In this document: positions 35,789 to 45,179 of the stretch, one piece after another | Position numbering within the stretch: position 1 is the first letter of the stretch | Layout of the letters: every line of letters starts with the position of its first letter | NCBI GenBank assembly: GCA_030765455.1 | Contig: JAVCCM010000156.1 | Location: 20,191 to 84,190 of the forward strand | Reading direction: 5' to 3' | Source of the DNA: Candidatus Electryonea clarkiae | Lineage (GTDB): Bacteria > Electryoneota > Electryoneia > Electryoneales > Electryoneaceae | DNA: 64,000 nt | Notes under the pieces: model-generated | Databases searched by the model: none | Told to the model about the DNA's origin: nothing | Seen by the model: only the letters and a program-made list of their open reading frames with translations | Made by a program: the position numbers and the translations under genes

Positions 35789-38761
35789 TTAACTCTTCAA
35801 GGCAGGGTTGGGATTACGCAACCGCGCCTGGTAAGATGTCCGTGGACGGAGATTTAGTTCCGCCAGTACCTCGTATGTTCTTTCCGAATTTTTCGCTTTT
35901 ACAATACTACTTTTCTTGTCAAGAATATTGCCGAACTTAATTGCTTCAGTCGGGCAAGCCTGTTGGCAGGCAGTTCGCATCTCACCGTCCATGACTGTTC
36001 GACCTTCTAACTTTGCCCTTCGCTTGGTGCGATTTATCCGTTGCAGGCAAAAAGTACACTTCTCCATTACACCACGTGAACGAACTGTCACATCCGGATT
36101 CTGAGCCATCTTGACCAGTTCCGGTAACCGGTTGGTATAATTGAAGAAATTGAACCGTCTCACCTTGTAGGCACAGTTGTTCGAGCAGTACCGGGTTCCT
36201 ATGCAGCGGTTATAGGTCATTACATTCAAACCTTCCGCATCATGTGTCGTAGCTGCTACCGGGCAAACCTGCTCACAGGGCGCCATTTCGCAATGCTGAC
36301 ATGCCATTGGCTGGAAACCGATTTCCGGATTATTCAGATCACCGTTGAAATAACGGTCTATTCGCATCCAGTGCATTTCCCTGCCATAATCAGCCTGTTC
36401 CTTACCAACTACCGGGATGTTATTTTCACTCTGGCAGGATATGGTACACGCCCCACAACCGATACATGCATTCAGATCTATTGACATTCCCCACTGGTTA
36501 CCTTCGTCATATTTATGTTCTTTCCAAAGGCTCGCCAGGTCAGGTACATGAACTTCATGCTGGGCAAACTCGGGATCGTTGCGATATTCATCAAGGTCTG
36601 CTTCACGTATCAGAGGACGCCCTTCCATACTGCCATGGTTCTGGGTTGTGGCAAAAACATGTTTTTTACCAGTTCGGGTAACTTTGGTTCCTGAGAGAAA
36701 GTCCATATTGTCGATGGTTCTGATACCGTTGACACTAAATCCCGCACCTTTCTCAATCCTGCCATTACTATCATTGCCATACCCAAGTGGAAGTATTATC
36801 ACATCATCAGCTTGACCTGGGAGTATCCAAACTGGTATTTCAATGCTATTATCACCAGACTCAATAGAGATAAAATCACCATTCTCCAGTCCATGCATTT
36901 TAGCTGAGGCAGTACTTATGAGTGCTGCATTATCCCAAATCAGCTTAGTCAGTGGATCGGGTAATTCCTGCATCCAGCCATTGTTAGAAAATCGACCATC
37001 ATAAACACTATGATCAGCAGTAAAAACTATTTCCATTCCTGTTGAATTATTCTCAATAGGGAATTCTTTGAGATGAGCTTCGATCGCAATTTCTTGAATA
37101 ATTACTGGCTCGACTCTAGTTTTGCCTTCAGGATATACTCCATCATGTAATGCTTTGCGCCATGATAATTCAAAGGACTCACCATGGAATATATCCTTCC
37201 AGGTTTCCCTGACTATATTATATCCCTTTTGACTTTCTCCATATATGATGAGGTTTAAAACTTCCAGGACACTTTTCCCAAAAAATAACGGTTCTATCAT
37301 AGGCTGGATAATAGCTGGAGTTCCGTCCATTGATCTGCAGTCACCCCAGGATGCGAGGTTATGTGCGCTGTGGATATCCCCGTCCAATAATGCTGAAACA
37401 CTATCTGCAGATGATGAAAGTTTATATGTACGTTGGATTTTCTTTAAGGATTCAATAATTTGCAGGTCAAAAGGAATCGTCGCTACTGGATAATCGCTCA
37501 GGACAACCAATGTATTCACTTTACCGTTATCTATGTTTGCGACAAGATTCTTTAAAGCAGCCCGGTCTGATACCTGTATATGCTCAGCAATGTGAAATTC
37601 TATAGTATTATCAATATTTTCTAAAGCGTAGTTTATTGAGAGAATCAATGCATGCACAGCTTTGGGTTGACGTCTCCCTGCCACAACAAGTGATTTACCT
37701 TTGTGCGAAATCAGATCATCTGCTACTGCATCAATCCATCTTTGATCTATATTGTTTTGTTTTACTGCACCAAATGCAGAAAGAGCTGGAATTGTGGTAC
37801 CTCTCGATTCAAGAGCACGGGCAAGCAAAACAGTAAAATCAATTACCTGGCTGGATTTAATTCTCAAGCGATGATCCGCCATAGCCCCGGTTATCGTATA
37901 ACCGGGTTCGGCAACATAGAGACGGTTCATCTTGTCATGGGGTCCGCTAATGCTACGTCCCTTTGCGAAACCTAATGCGCTGGTCACATTTTCGCTATCC
38001 ATCATGAAGGGATCTGCATCCAGCGCAACAATGATCTTAGCCTTGTCATAGTGATAGACTGGTTGGAGGTTTTTTCCAGAAGCTATCCTTATACCACCAT
38101 AAATGTTTTCATCAGAAACACTATTGAATGTTACCCATTCAGCTTTGGGATAGGTCTTGAAGAATTCTTTCTTCAGTCTTTCAAACGAAGGAGAACTACT
38201 TTCATTGCCAAGAATTACCAGTCCTTCTCCACCATTTTCATCAAATTCGGTTTTTATCTCTTTCCAGGCATCCTCAAATTCTTGCCAACTCGATTCTTTT
38301 CCTTTATTCGTTATCTTTCGAGAACGATCAGGATCATACAGGTTCAGAATGGAAGCTTGCATGAAATTATTGCTCTTGCCCAAGCTGGAAGGGTGAAGCT
38401 CATTGCCTTCTATCTTTACCGGGCGGCCTTCATGGCAGGTAACCACCAATCCATAGGATGATGTTCCCAAAGGCATTGAAGTAGCGTAATATTCCGGTTC
38501 ACCCAACACGAGATTTTCCGGCGCATCAACATAAGGAACAATCTTTTCAACCGGACGCCTGCAACCGGTCAAACCGGCAAAGGCAAGCGTGGTGCCAACG
38601 GTGGAAAGAAAAGTTCGCCTGGAAACCGGATGGTTTTTCTCAGTATCCTCTTCGGGAAACTCGTTTTTCGCAAACCTTTGGTATTCAGGCTTGTTATCAA
38701 GCTGCTCAAGGCTACGCCAGTACTTCTTGTCCAAAGTTTTATTTTTATCTAACGATGACAT
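35789..38761 (-). CDS. actB: Alternative complex III Fe-S/molybdopterin-like subunit ActB
   Basis: A ~990-residue exported subunit with a twin-arginine signal (SRRTFLSTVG, residues ~45-70). Most of the protein is related to molybdopterin oxidoreductases but without a cofactor role in ACIII. The C-terminal ~250 residues carry the NrfC/PsrB-type Fe-S motifs: CIGCGACTISC, CQHCEMAPCEQVCP, CIGTRYCSNNC and CTFCLQRI/CQQACP, for four clusters. Fusion of the two halves in one chain is normal for ActB. The ORF can begin at 38770 (in-frame MQRM) or at 38761; the end of actA overlaps either start. It wires electrons from ActC/F side to the ActA hemes. Confidence 0.92.
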   Translation of the reverse strand: MSSLDKNKTLDKKYWRSLEQLDNKPEYQRFAKNEFPEEDTEKNHPVSRRTFLSTVGTTLAFAGLTGCRRPVEKIVPYVDAPENLVLGEPEYYATSMPLGTSSYGLVVTCHEGRPVKIEGNELHPSSLGKSNNFMQASILNLYDPDRSRKITNKGKESSWQEFEDAWKEIKTEFDENGGEGLVILGNESSSPSFERLKKEFFKTYPKAEWVTFNSVSDENIYGGIRIASGKNLQPVYHYDKAKIIVALDADPFMMDSENVTSALGFAKGRSISGPHDKMNRLYVAEPGYTITGAMADHRLRIKSSQVIDFTVLLARALESRGTTIPALSAFGAVKQNNIDQRWIDAVADDLISHKGKSLVVAGRRQPKAVHALILSINYALENIDNTIEFHIAEHIQVSDRAALKNLVANIDNGKVNTLVVLSDYPVATIPFDLQIIESLKKIQRTYKLSSSADSVSALLDGDIHSAHNLASWGDCRSMDGTPAIIQPMIEPLFFGKSVLEVLNLIIYGESQKGYNIVRETWKDIFHGESFELSWRKALHDGVYPEGKTRVEPVIIQEIAIEAHLKEFPIENNSTGMEIVFTADHSVYDGRFSNNGWMQELPDPLTKLIWDNAALISTASAKMHGLENGDFISIESGDNSIEIPVWILPGQADDVIILPLGYGNDSNGRIEKGAGFSVNGIRTIDNMDFLSGTKVTRTGKKHVFATTQNHGSMEGRPLIREADLDEYRNDPEFAQHEVHVPDLASLWKEHKYDEGNQWGMSIDLNACIGCGACTISCQSENNIPVVGKEQADYGREMHWMRIDRYFNGDLNNPEIGFQPMACQHCEMAPCEQVCPVAATTHDAEGLNVMTYNRCIGTRYCSNNCAYKVRRFNFFNYTNRLPELVKMAQNPDVTVRSRGVMEKCTFCLQRINRTKRRAKLEGRTVMDGEMRTACQQACPTEAIKFGNILDKKSSIVKAKNSERTYEVLAELNLRPRTSYQARLRNPNPALKS

Positions 38762-39396
38762 GCGCTGCAATTCTCTGGAGGATTAATATTGTTTTCCTGC
38801 ATGAACTTCTGCACCCACTCACCGTGATCTTTCGGAGGAGTCCAGTACATGTTGGTCACCTGTGACGGCGGACGGAGATGCGGTCCGGGATCACGATGGC
38901 AATCCAGGCACCAGCCCATGCTTAAAGGCTCTACCTGCTGAACCTTTTCCATCATGGCAACATTGCCATGACATTCAATACAAGCTACTCCTGCACGAAG
39001 ATGAAGGGAATGATCAAAGTAAGCGTATTCCGGCAGGTTATGGATGCGGACCCATTCAATAGGCATTTTATTTGCAAAACTTTCGCGAACCGGGTCCAGA
39101 GTTTTTTTATCAGTTCCCACCAGGATATGACAATTCATACAAACCTTGGTGGGAGGGATATTGGAGTGACGAGATTTTTCAACTTGGTAATGGCAGTAGC
39201 GACAATCTATACCAAGATCGCCGGCATGAAGCTTGTGGCTGTAATCTACCGGTTGAATCGGTCTGTAGCCGGCATCAGTGAATTTCGGTGAACCATAATA
39301 CCAGAAGAAAAACACTCCACCAAGAACCAGCAAAATAACCATCATTATAACTATCAATGGAATCAAGTTCGCCGATTTTGAGAAAATCTGTGCCAA
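38749..39396 (-). CDS. actA: Alternative complex III pentaheme cytochrome c subunit ActA
   Basis: A 215-residue membrane-anchored cytochrome with an N-terminal helix (residues ~11-32) and five CxxCH heme motifs: 65-69 CRYCH, 86-90 CMNCH, 139-143 CIECH, 163-167 CLDCH and 210-214 CSACH. This is the usual pentaheme ActA of ACIII, of the cytochrome c7/class III type. The start is TTG at 39396 (no ATG lies before the membrane helix). The 3' end overlaps actB. First gene of the leftward operon; the divergent Rrf2 regulator sits 300 bases away. Confidence 0.93.
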   Translation of the reverse strand: MAQIFSKSANLIPLIVIMMVILLVLGGVFFFWYYGSPKFTDAGYRPIQPVDYSHKLHAGDLGIDCRYCHYQVEKSRHSNIPPTKVCMNCHILVGTDKKTLDPVRESFANKMPIEWVRIHNLPEYAYFDHSLHLRAGVACIECHGNVAMMEKVQQVEPLSMGWCLDCHRDPGPHLRPPSQVTNMYWTPPKDHGEWVQKFMQENNINPPENCSACHR

Positions 39397-39696
39397 GAAT
39401 TATTCTCTGGTTTGAAGGTTAAAAAATTTTCAGAGCGATTTGTAAGAGATAAAGCTGCTAATCCGTTGAATGGTTGATCATACTTCGATCCAACCAACCA
39501 TACAATATCATCTCAAAATAATCGATTTACAAGTTTATGGCTAATTATAATATAGATTTTTCGCCTCGAGTCTTTTGTCTCCCTGATAGAGTCCATTTAT
39601 TTCTCCCTGAAAAACGTGAGATAATGGTCTTGACTCTGCCTGCGAATTTGATTAAATAATATATGATCTTTTTTTCAGAAATCAAGTGGGTGGTAG
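39397..39696. promoter_or_regulatory. Divergent control region between ACIII and cbb3 clusters
   Basis: This 300-bp spacer must contain promoters for both the leftward act operon and the rightward Rrf2-cco operon. A sigma-70-like pair TTGACT (39630-39635), 17-bp spacer and TAAATA (39653-39658) is a candidate for the rightward promoter, ~40 bases before the Rrf2 start. Rrf2 proteins often bind their own promoter; no clear operator could be picked by eye. Confidence 0.45.
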
Positions 39697-40140
39697 ATGA
39701 TTTTCTCCAAAGGTACTGGTTATGCACTAAGAGCGTTAATCTTCCTTGCTGAACACATGGACGAAGGACCATTTCTTGCCGGGGCAATAGCTGACGACAT
39801 TGATGTTCCAAAACCAACTTTATCAAAAATCCTGAACCGCCTGGCGGCAAAAAAACTTGTGAAATCAGTAAGTGGTCCAAATGGAGGGTTCTGGCTGGTC
39901 AAAGATCCTGGGTTAATCAGCCTGAAGGAAATCTATGAAGCTTTTGAGCCATCCCGTTCATACCAGGAGTGCTTATTGGGGCATCCTCAATGTCCGGGGA
40001 CAAAATACTGCACTTTGCACCTGAAATGGCTGGAACCACAAAAACACATTTTCGATTTTCTAAATAACACCAAAATATCTGATATAATACCGTTTGAAGA
40101 TGGGTTACAACCGGAGGATATCCCACTTGAGGATCAATAG
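39697..40140 (+). CDS. Rrf2 family transcriptional regulator, Fe-S type
   Basis: A 147-residue regulator with an Rrf2 winged helix: FSKGTGYALRALIFLAEH, then AIADDIDVPKPTLSKILNRLAAKKLVKSVSGPNGGFWL. Three cysteines in the C-terminal loop, Cys92, Cys99 and Cys105 (ECLLGHPQCPGTKYC), match the cluster ligands of IscR/NsrR/RsrR-like members, so it likely senses redox, NO or iron status. It heads the cbb3 run (24 bases before ccoI) and lies divergent to the ACIII operon, so it is well placed to control both. FnrL- or NsrR-type control of respiration is an inference from location. Confidence 0.88.
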   Translation: MIFSKGTGYALRALIFLAEHMDEGPFLAGAIADDIDVPKPTLSKILNRLAAKKLVKSVSGPNGGFWLVKDPGLISLKEIYEAFEPSRSYQECLLGHPQCPGTKYCTLHLKWLEPQKHIFDFLNNTKISDIIPFEDGLQPEDIPLEDQ

Positions 40141-40164
40141 AGGACCATTTCGTAGTTATTTATA

Positions 40165-42639
40165 ATGGAAAATTTTGAGCAAAAAAATACTGAAGTTGCC
40201 ATACCGGAAATCAGTATCGATCCTAAAAATGACAGGAAGCTGATCTGTGACCATTGTGGTCTGGAATGCAGGGATGACTCCATCAGAATTGGTGACAAAT
40301 TATTCTGTTGCCATGGCTGTAAAAAAGTATATGAACTGCTTCACGCTAACGAAATGTGCGCCTATTACAATGTAACCGATCAACCGGGTTTGACGCCAAA
40401 AATAGATGAAACCGATTTAAGATACGGCTACCTCGATGATCCTGAAATTCAAAAACAACTTCTCGAATTTTCCGATGGTGACATTTCAAAGATCACACTG
40501 AATATCCCTTCTATGCATTGTGCTTCATGCATCTGGCTTCTGGAACAACTGAACCGTTTTAATAACGGAATTACTCATTCACGTGTAAATTTTCTAAGGA
40601 AAGAGTTGACAGTTACTTTCCGACATAATGAATTATCCCTGCGCCAATTGGTTGAACTGGTTGCTTCGTTGGGGTATGAACCTGCTATTAAGCTGGAGGA
40701 CGTTCAAAAGGACAAACGCTCTGATGATCGTAAACGCCTATACCTCCAGATTGGAATTGCAGGTTTCGCGTTCGGCAATATAATGCTGCTTAGTTTCCCG
40801 GAATACCTGGCAAGGAGCGGCGACACTGTCAATCCCACGTTAAGACTGCTCTTTACCTGGATCAATCTTGCCCTGTCGCTTCCGGTTGTATTCTATAGTG
40901 GCTGGGATTATTTGTCCGGCGCATGGAAAGGGCTGGCTAACAAGATTATTAACCTTGATGTGCCTATTGCGTTAGGCATTGGTGCACTTTTCGCAAGAAG
41001 TGTTTACGAGATTTCATTCAGTGTGGGCGCTGGCTATTTTGATTCTCTTTCAGGATTAATCTTTCTCTTACTATTAGGGAAATTATTCCAGGCGAAAACT
41101 TACGAAACACTCTCATTTGAACGTGATTATACCTCATACTTCCCTATTGCCATTATTCGGAAAGATGATAACGGTGAAAAAAGCGTGCCCGTAGTTACCC
41201 TTAAACAGGGCGACAGGATTATTGTCCGCAACCAGGAGCTTATTCCGGCTGACTCCATCCTGATTGAAGGCACAGGTGGAATTGATTACAGTTTTGTAAC
41301 AGGAGAATCCCAACCGGTGTCAAAGGAAAGTGGCGACGTGATTTATGCCGGTGGTCGGCAGATTGGTGAAGCAATCGAGCTGGAAGTTATCGAAGAGGTA
41401 TCCAGAAGTTACCTGACCAGATTGTGGAATCATGACAGTTTTGGTGATGCTGATCAACCCAGTGCCGCAAACCTGGCAAACAGTATCAGTAAATATTTCA
41501 TTGCTGTTGTTTTATTGATAGCTATAGCTGCTTTCGGCTGGCATGCTGTCAGTGATTTTTCACTTGCCTTCCGGGTATTCACCTCTGTCCTTATAGTAGC
41601 CTGTCCATGCGCTCTTGCATTAGCAACACCGTTTACGCTTGGCACTGCTATGCGGATAATGGGACAGCACAATTTCTACTTGAAAAATGTCGGAATCGTT
41701 GAAAAATTATCCCAAATCAATCATATTGTATTCGATAAAACCGGAACTCTGACAAATGCAGGCGATGTTGAAATAACATGGCAGGGTGACCGGCTTGCTG
41801 ATCATGAGAATGCGTTGATCAGATCTTTGATCCGCCACTCCACTCACCCGCTGAGTTTACAGCTGTTTAATCACCTGCCGGAAACACTTTCATTGCCGGT
41901 AGAGGGATACAATGAAATTACCGGAAGGGGAGTCGAAGGGATAACCGCGGGAACTCAAATACGCATTGGATCAGCAGACTTTATCATTCCAGGAGACAGT
42001 AATGGCGCGAAGCACGACAAGCAGGAAACCGATGGTGTATTTATCGAGATTGATGGTCTTTTCAGGGGCAATTTTGTATTAAATACAACCTTGCGGCCAG
42101 GAGTTGTAAAACTACTCCAAAGATTGAAGCACAAATTCAACTTGTCCCTGCTATCCGGGGATACTGACCGTGATGAAGCACTATTAAAACCGGTTTTCCC
42201 CGATGGTTCTGAAATGCGTTTCAGACAAAAACCTGTTGACAAATTAAACTATGTCAACAGGCAGAAAGATAACAATGACAGGGTTTTAATGATCGGGGAT
42301 GGCTTGAATGATGCGGGAGCATTAAAAACAAGCGATGTCGGTATCGCGTTAACAAGTGATATTACATCATTTTCGCCCGCTTGTGATGCATTGCTTGATG
42401 CGGGTTCACTACCTTTACTGGACCGGTTCATCAGTTTTTCAAAAGCCGGTATGAGAATTATCGTTGCCGGATTCATTTTGTCTTTTTTATACAACATCAT
42501 TGGCTTGGGCTTCGCTGTTACAGGCAAACTGTCACCCCTGATCAGCGCTGTTTTGATGCCCTTGAGTTCAATTACCGTGGTAACATTTGCATCTTTCGCT
42601 ACAAGAATTCAAGCACATTTATCTGGTTTTAAAAAATGA
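40165..42639 (+). CDS. ccoI: Copper-transporting P1B-type ATPase CcoI/FixI
   Basis: An 824-residue P-type ATPase. The N-terminus has a Cys-rich zinc-ribbon-like stretch (LICDHCGLEC, FCCHGCKKVYELL; Cys28, 31, 35, 48, 49, 52), then a heavy-metal domain MHCASC (Cys119, Cys122). The membrane CPC motif (Cys480-Pro-Cys482), the phosphorylation site DKTGT (Asp524) and GDGLNDAGAL follow, with about eight helices. CcoI delivers copper for cbb3 oxidase maturation at the inner membrane. The stop overlaps ccoS by ATGA. Gene neighbours (ccoS, ccoNO) support the CcoI call over a general copper efflux role. Confidence 0.93.
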   Translation: MENFEQKNTEVAIPEISIDPKNDRKLICDHCGLECRDDSIRIGDKLFCCHGCKKVYELLHANEMCAYYNVTDQPGLTPKIDETDLRYGYLDDPEIQKQLLEFSDGDISKITLNIPSMHCASCIWLLEQLNRFNNGITHSRVNFLRKELTVTFRHNELSLRQLVELVASLGYEPAIKLEDVQKDKRSDDRKRLYLQIGIAGFAFGNIMLLSFPEYLARSGDTVNPTLRLLFTWINLALSLPVVFYSGWDYLSGAWKGLANKIINLDVPIALGIGALFARSVYEISFSVGAGYFDSLSGLIFLLLLGKLFQAKTYETLSFERDYTSYFPIAIIRKDDNGEKSVPVVTLKQGDRIIVRNQELIPADSILIEGTGGIDYSFVTGESQPVSKESGDVIYAGGRQIGEAIELEVIEEVSRSYLTRLWNHDSFGDADQPSAANLANSISKYFIAVVLLIAIAAFGWHAVSDFSLAFRVFTSVLIVACPCALALATPFTLGTAMRIMGQHNFYLKNVGIVEKLSQINHIVFDKTGTLTNAGDVEITWQGDRLADHENALIRSLIRHSTHPLSLQLFNHLPETLSLPVEGYNEITGRGVEGITAGTQIRIGSADFIIPGDSNGAKHDKQETDGVFIEIDGLFRGNFVLNTTLRPGVVKLLQRLKHKFNLSLLSGDTDRDEALLKPVFPDGSEMRFRQKPVDKLNYVNRQKDNNDRVLMIGDGLNDAGALKTSDVGIALTSDITSFSPACDALLDAGSLPLLDRFISFSKAGMRIIVAGFILSFLYNIIGLGFAVTGKLSPLISAVLMPLSSITVVTFASFATRIQAHLSGFKK

Positions 42640-42794
42640 CAATTATAATATTGCTGATAGGTGCAAGCCTGCTGATCGCAACCGGATTTCTCATTGCCTT
42701 TATATGGGCTGTCAGGAACGGTCAGTACGAGGACAAATACACACCCTCGGTCAGAATCCTGCTGGATGACCTGGAAGACAAAAAAGATTCGTGA
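42636..42794 (+). CDS. ccoS: Cbb3 oxidase assembly protein CcoS
   Basis: A 52-residue protein beginning MTIIILLIGASLLIATG, with a single membrane helix (residues ~3-24), then FIWAVRNGQYEDKYTP. The WxxRxGQYED element right after the helix is the CcoS signature. CcoS is required for heme/copper insertion in cbb3 oxidase. The ATG overlaps the ccoI stop (ATGA), so it is translationally coupled. Its shortness makes it easy to miss. Confidence 0.92.
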   Translation: MTIIILLIGASLLIATGFLIAFIWAVRNGQYEDKYTPSVRILLDDLEDKKDS

Positions 42795-42858
42795 TTGATT
42801 ATATTCCGGGATTGCTAATCCTGGAGTCGTAGTTACTTCTATTTTCAGGGAGAAGAAG

Positions 42859-44979
42859 ATGTCGGGAAACGTGGAAAAGTTCCAGTACGACAATACAATA
42901 GTCAGGATGTTCCTCATCGCCAGTGTCGTTTTTGGCGTAATCGGAATGTTGGTTGGGCTGATAATTGCTATCCAGCTCTTCTTTCCTGCCTTGAACCTGG
43001 GACTTTCTTTTACCACTTTTGGGCGGCTCCGTCCACTGCATACCAATGCGATAATATTTGCTTTTGTTGGTAATGCAATCTTTATGGGAGTTTATTATTC
43101 CCTGCCTCGATTGCTGAAGACTCCAATGTTCAGCCGCACGCTGGGCTTGATCCATTTCTGGGGCTGGCAATTGATTATCCTGTCCGCGGCAATCACTTTA
43201 CCCCTGGGAATGACCACTAGTAAGGAATATGCGGAACTGGAGTGGCCTGTTGATATTGCCATTGCGATCATATGGGTGATCTTTGCCATCAATATGTTTG
43301 CCACTATCGCTAAAAGGCGGGAGAAGCACCTTTACGTGGCGATATGGTTTTACATAGCAACTGTGGTTACAGTGGCGGTACTGCATATAGTAAATTCATT
43401 CGAAATCCCGGTAAGTTTCTTGAAAAGTTATTCGCTTTATGCCGGTGTTCAGGATGCATTGGTGCAATGGTGGTACGGACACAACGCGGTTGCATTTTTC
43501 CTGACCACCCCATACCTGGGTCTGATGTACTATTTCCTGCCTAAAGCGGCTAATCGACCGGTGTATTCATACAGACTGTCAATCATCCATTTCTGGGCAT
43601 TGATATTCATCTATATATGGGCAGGACCGCATCACCTGCTCTATACAGCCCTTCCCGACTGGGCACAATCATTGGGAGTGGTTTTCAGCCTGATGCTGAT
43701 CGCCCCCTCATGGGGTGGCATGTTGAATGGTCTGCTTACCCTGCGAGGTGCATGGGACAAGGTACGTGAAGATCCGGTACTGAAATTCATGGTCGTTGCA
43801 ATAACCGCATACGGTATGGCTACCATAGAAGGACCGACACTGGCTATTAAGTCAGTAAACGCCCTCAGTCATTACACCGACTGGACAATTGCACATGTCC
43901 ACATTGGCACACTTGGCTGGAATGGAATGTTGACATTTGGTATCTTTTACTGGATTGTGCCAAAGATGTGGAAAACAAAACTCTGGTCAACTAAGCTGGC
44001 TAATTTCCATTTCTGGCTGGGAACCCTGGCAATCTTCTTCTGGGTGATTCCAATGTACTGGGCTGGATGGACCCAGAGCCTGATGTGGAAACAGTTCAAT
44101 GCTGATGGTTTCCTGGCATATCCAAACTTCCTCGAAACCGTTATTCAATTGATACCCATGTATGTGATGCGTGCCATTGGTGGCTGCATGTTCCTTATTG
44201 GTTTCATCCTGTGTATTGTGAACCTGGTAGCAACAGCAAAACAAGGATCTTTTGAGACTGTAGTTGAGGATCAGGCTGCTCCATTGGAGAAAAACGGTGG
44301 GCATGAAGATGGTTACTGGCATCGCTGGATTGAAAGCCGTCCATTCAGATTTACCGTTCTTACCCTGATTGCTATCCTGCTCGGTGGAATTGTCGAGATG
44401 GTTCCCATGTTTGTAATCAAATCAAATGTGCCGTCCATTTCCAGTGTTAAACCTTATACTCCGTTGGAAATTGAGGGAAGGGATATTTATATCCGAGAGG
44501 GTTGTCTAAGCTGCCATTCCCAACTGGTTCGACCGTTCAGGAGTGAAGTTGAACGTTATGGTGAGTATTCAAAAGCGGGTGAGTTTGTTTATGATCATCC
44601 ATTTCTGTGGAGTTCTAAACGAACCGGACCTGATCTTCATCGGATCGGCGGAAAATATCCTGACGCTTGGCATTACAGCCACATGTTAGAACCCACATCC
44701 ATGTCGCCCGGTTCTATCATGCCTCCCTACCAATGGTTAATAGAAGATGAACTGGATGTTTCTAAACTTGAGAAAAAAATCTGGGCTTTACGAAAGGTGG
44801 GAGTTCCGTATCCAGAGGATTACGAATCCCAGGCACTGGAAGACTTGCAGGAACAAGCTGAAACCATAAGCGCCAGCTTGAAAGAAGCCGGGATTGAGGC
44901 GCCACCGGACCGTGAGATAATCGCCCTGATCGCCTACCTGCAAAGGATGGGACAGGATATTAAAGTTACCCAGAAATAA
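42859..44979 (+). CDS. ccoNO: Fused cbb3 oxidase subunits I and II (CcoNO)
   Basis: A 706-residue fusion. Residues 1-~490 are CcoN: a 12-helix heme-copper oxidase catalytic subunit with HTNAIIFAFVGNAIF (low-spin heme His), WWYGHNAVAFFLT (active site), FIYIWAGPHHLLY (CuB His pair) and AHVHIGTLGWNGML (heme b3 His). After a membrane helix (~500-525, TVLTLIAILLGGIVEMVPMF), residues ~535-706 are CcoO with the heme c motif CLSCH (549-553). Fusion of N and O is common in FCB-group bacteria. The oxidase reduces O2 with high affinity. AGGGAG lies before the ATG. It is followed by ccoQ, ccoP, ccoG. Confidence 0.93.
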   Translation: MSGNVEKFQYDNTIVRMFLIASVVFGVIGMLVGLIIAIQLFFPALNLGLSFTTFGRLRPLHTNAIIFAFVGNAIFMGVYYSLPRLLKTPMFSRTLGLIHFWGWQLIILSAAITLPLGMTTSKEYAELEWPVDIAIAIIWVIFAINMFATIAKRREKHLYVAIWFYIATVVTVAVLHIVNSFEIPVSFLKSYSLYAGVQDALVQWWYGHNAVAFFLTTPYLGLMYYFLPKAANRPVYSYRLSIIHFWALIFIYIWAGPHHLLYTALPDWAQSLGVVFSLMLIAPSWGGMLNGLLTLRGAWDKVREDPVLKFMVVAITAYGMATIEGPTLAIKSVNALSHYTDWTIAHVHIGTLGWNGMLTFGIFYWIVPKMWKTKLWSTKLANFHFWLGTLAIFFWVIPMYWAGWTQSLMWKQFNADGFLAYPNFLETVIQLIPMYVMRAIGGCMFLIGFILCIVNLVATAKQGSFETVVEDQAAPLEKNGGHEDGYWHRWIESRPFRFTVLTLIAILLGGIVEMVPMFVIKSNVPSISSVKPYTPLEIEGRDIYIREGCLSCHSQLVRPFRSEVERYGEYSKAGEFVYDHPFLWSSKRTGPDLHRIGGKYPDAWHYSHMLEPTSMSPGSIMPPYQWLIEDELDVSKLEKKIWALRKVGVPYPEDYESQALEDLQEQAETISASLKEAGIEAPPDREIIALIAYLQRMGQDIKVTQK

Positions 44980-44990
44980 GGAGCCGGAAT

Positions 44991-45179
44991 ATGCTTAGCG
45001 AAATACTTCAATCTGTCACCGGCATGGGTGGCTATACAACATTCGGAACGATAATCTTTTTCATAACTTTTATTATGCTGACAGTTAAAACTATACGACT
45101 TGATAAGTCATACAACAGATACATGAGTAACCTGCCAATCGATTCTTCTAACTCTGAAATCCATGAGGAGGACATATAA
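44991..45179 (+). CDS. ccoQ: CcoQ-like small subunit of cbb3 oxidase
   Basis: A 62-residue protein with one membrane helix (residues ~16-33, TTFGTIIFFITFIMLTVKTI) and a polar C-terminus. AAGGAG lies just upstream. CcoQ stabilises the cbb3 complex. Its stop overlaps the ccoP start as TAATG. The FixQ family is hardly conserved in sequence, so the call rests on size, topology and its place between ccoNO and ccoP. Confidence 0.75.
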   Translation: MLSEILQSVTGMGGYTTFGTIIFFITFIMLTVKTIRLDKSYNRYMSNLPIDSSNSEIHEEDI

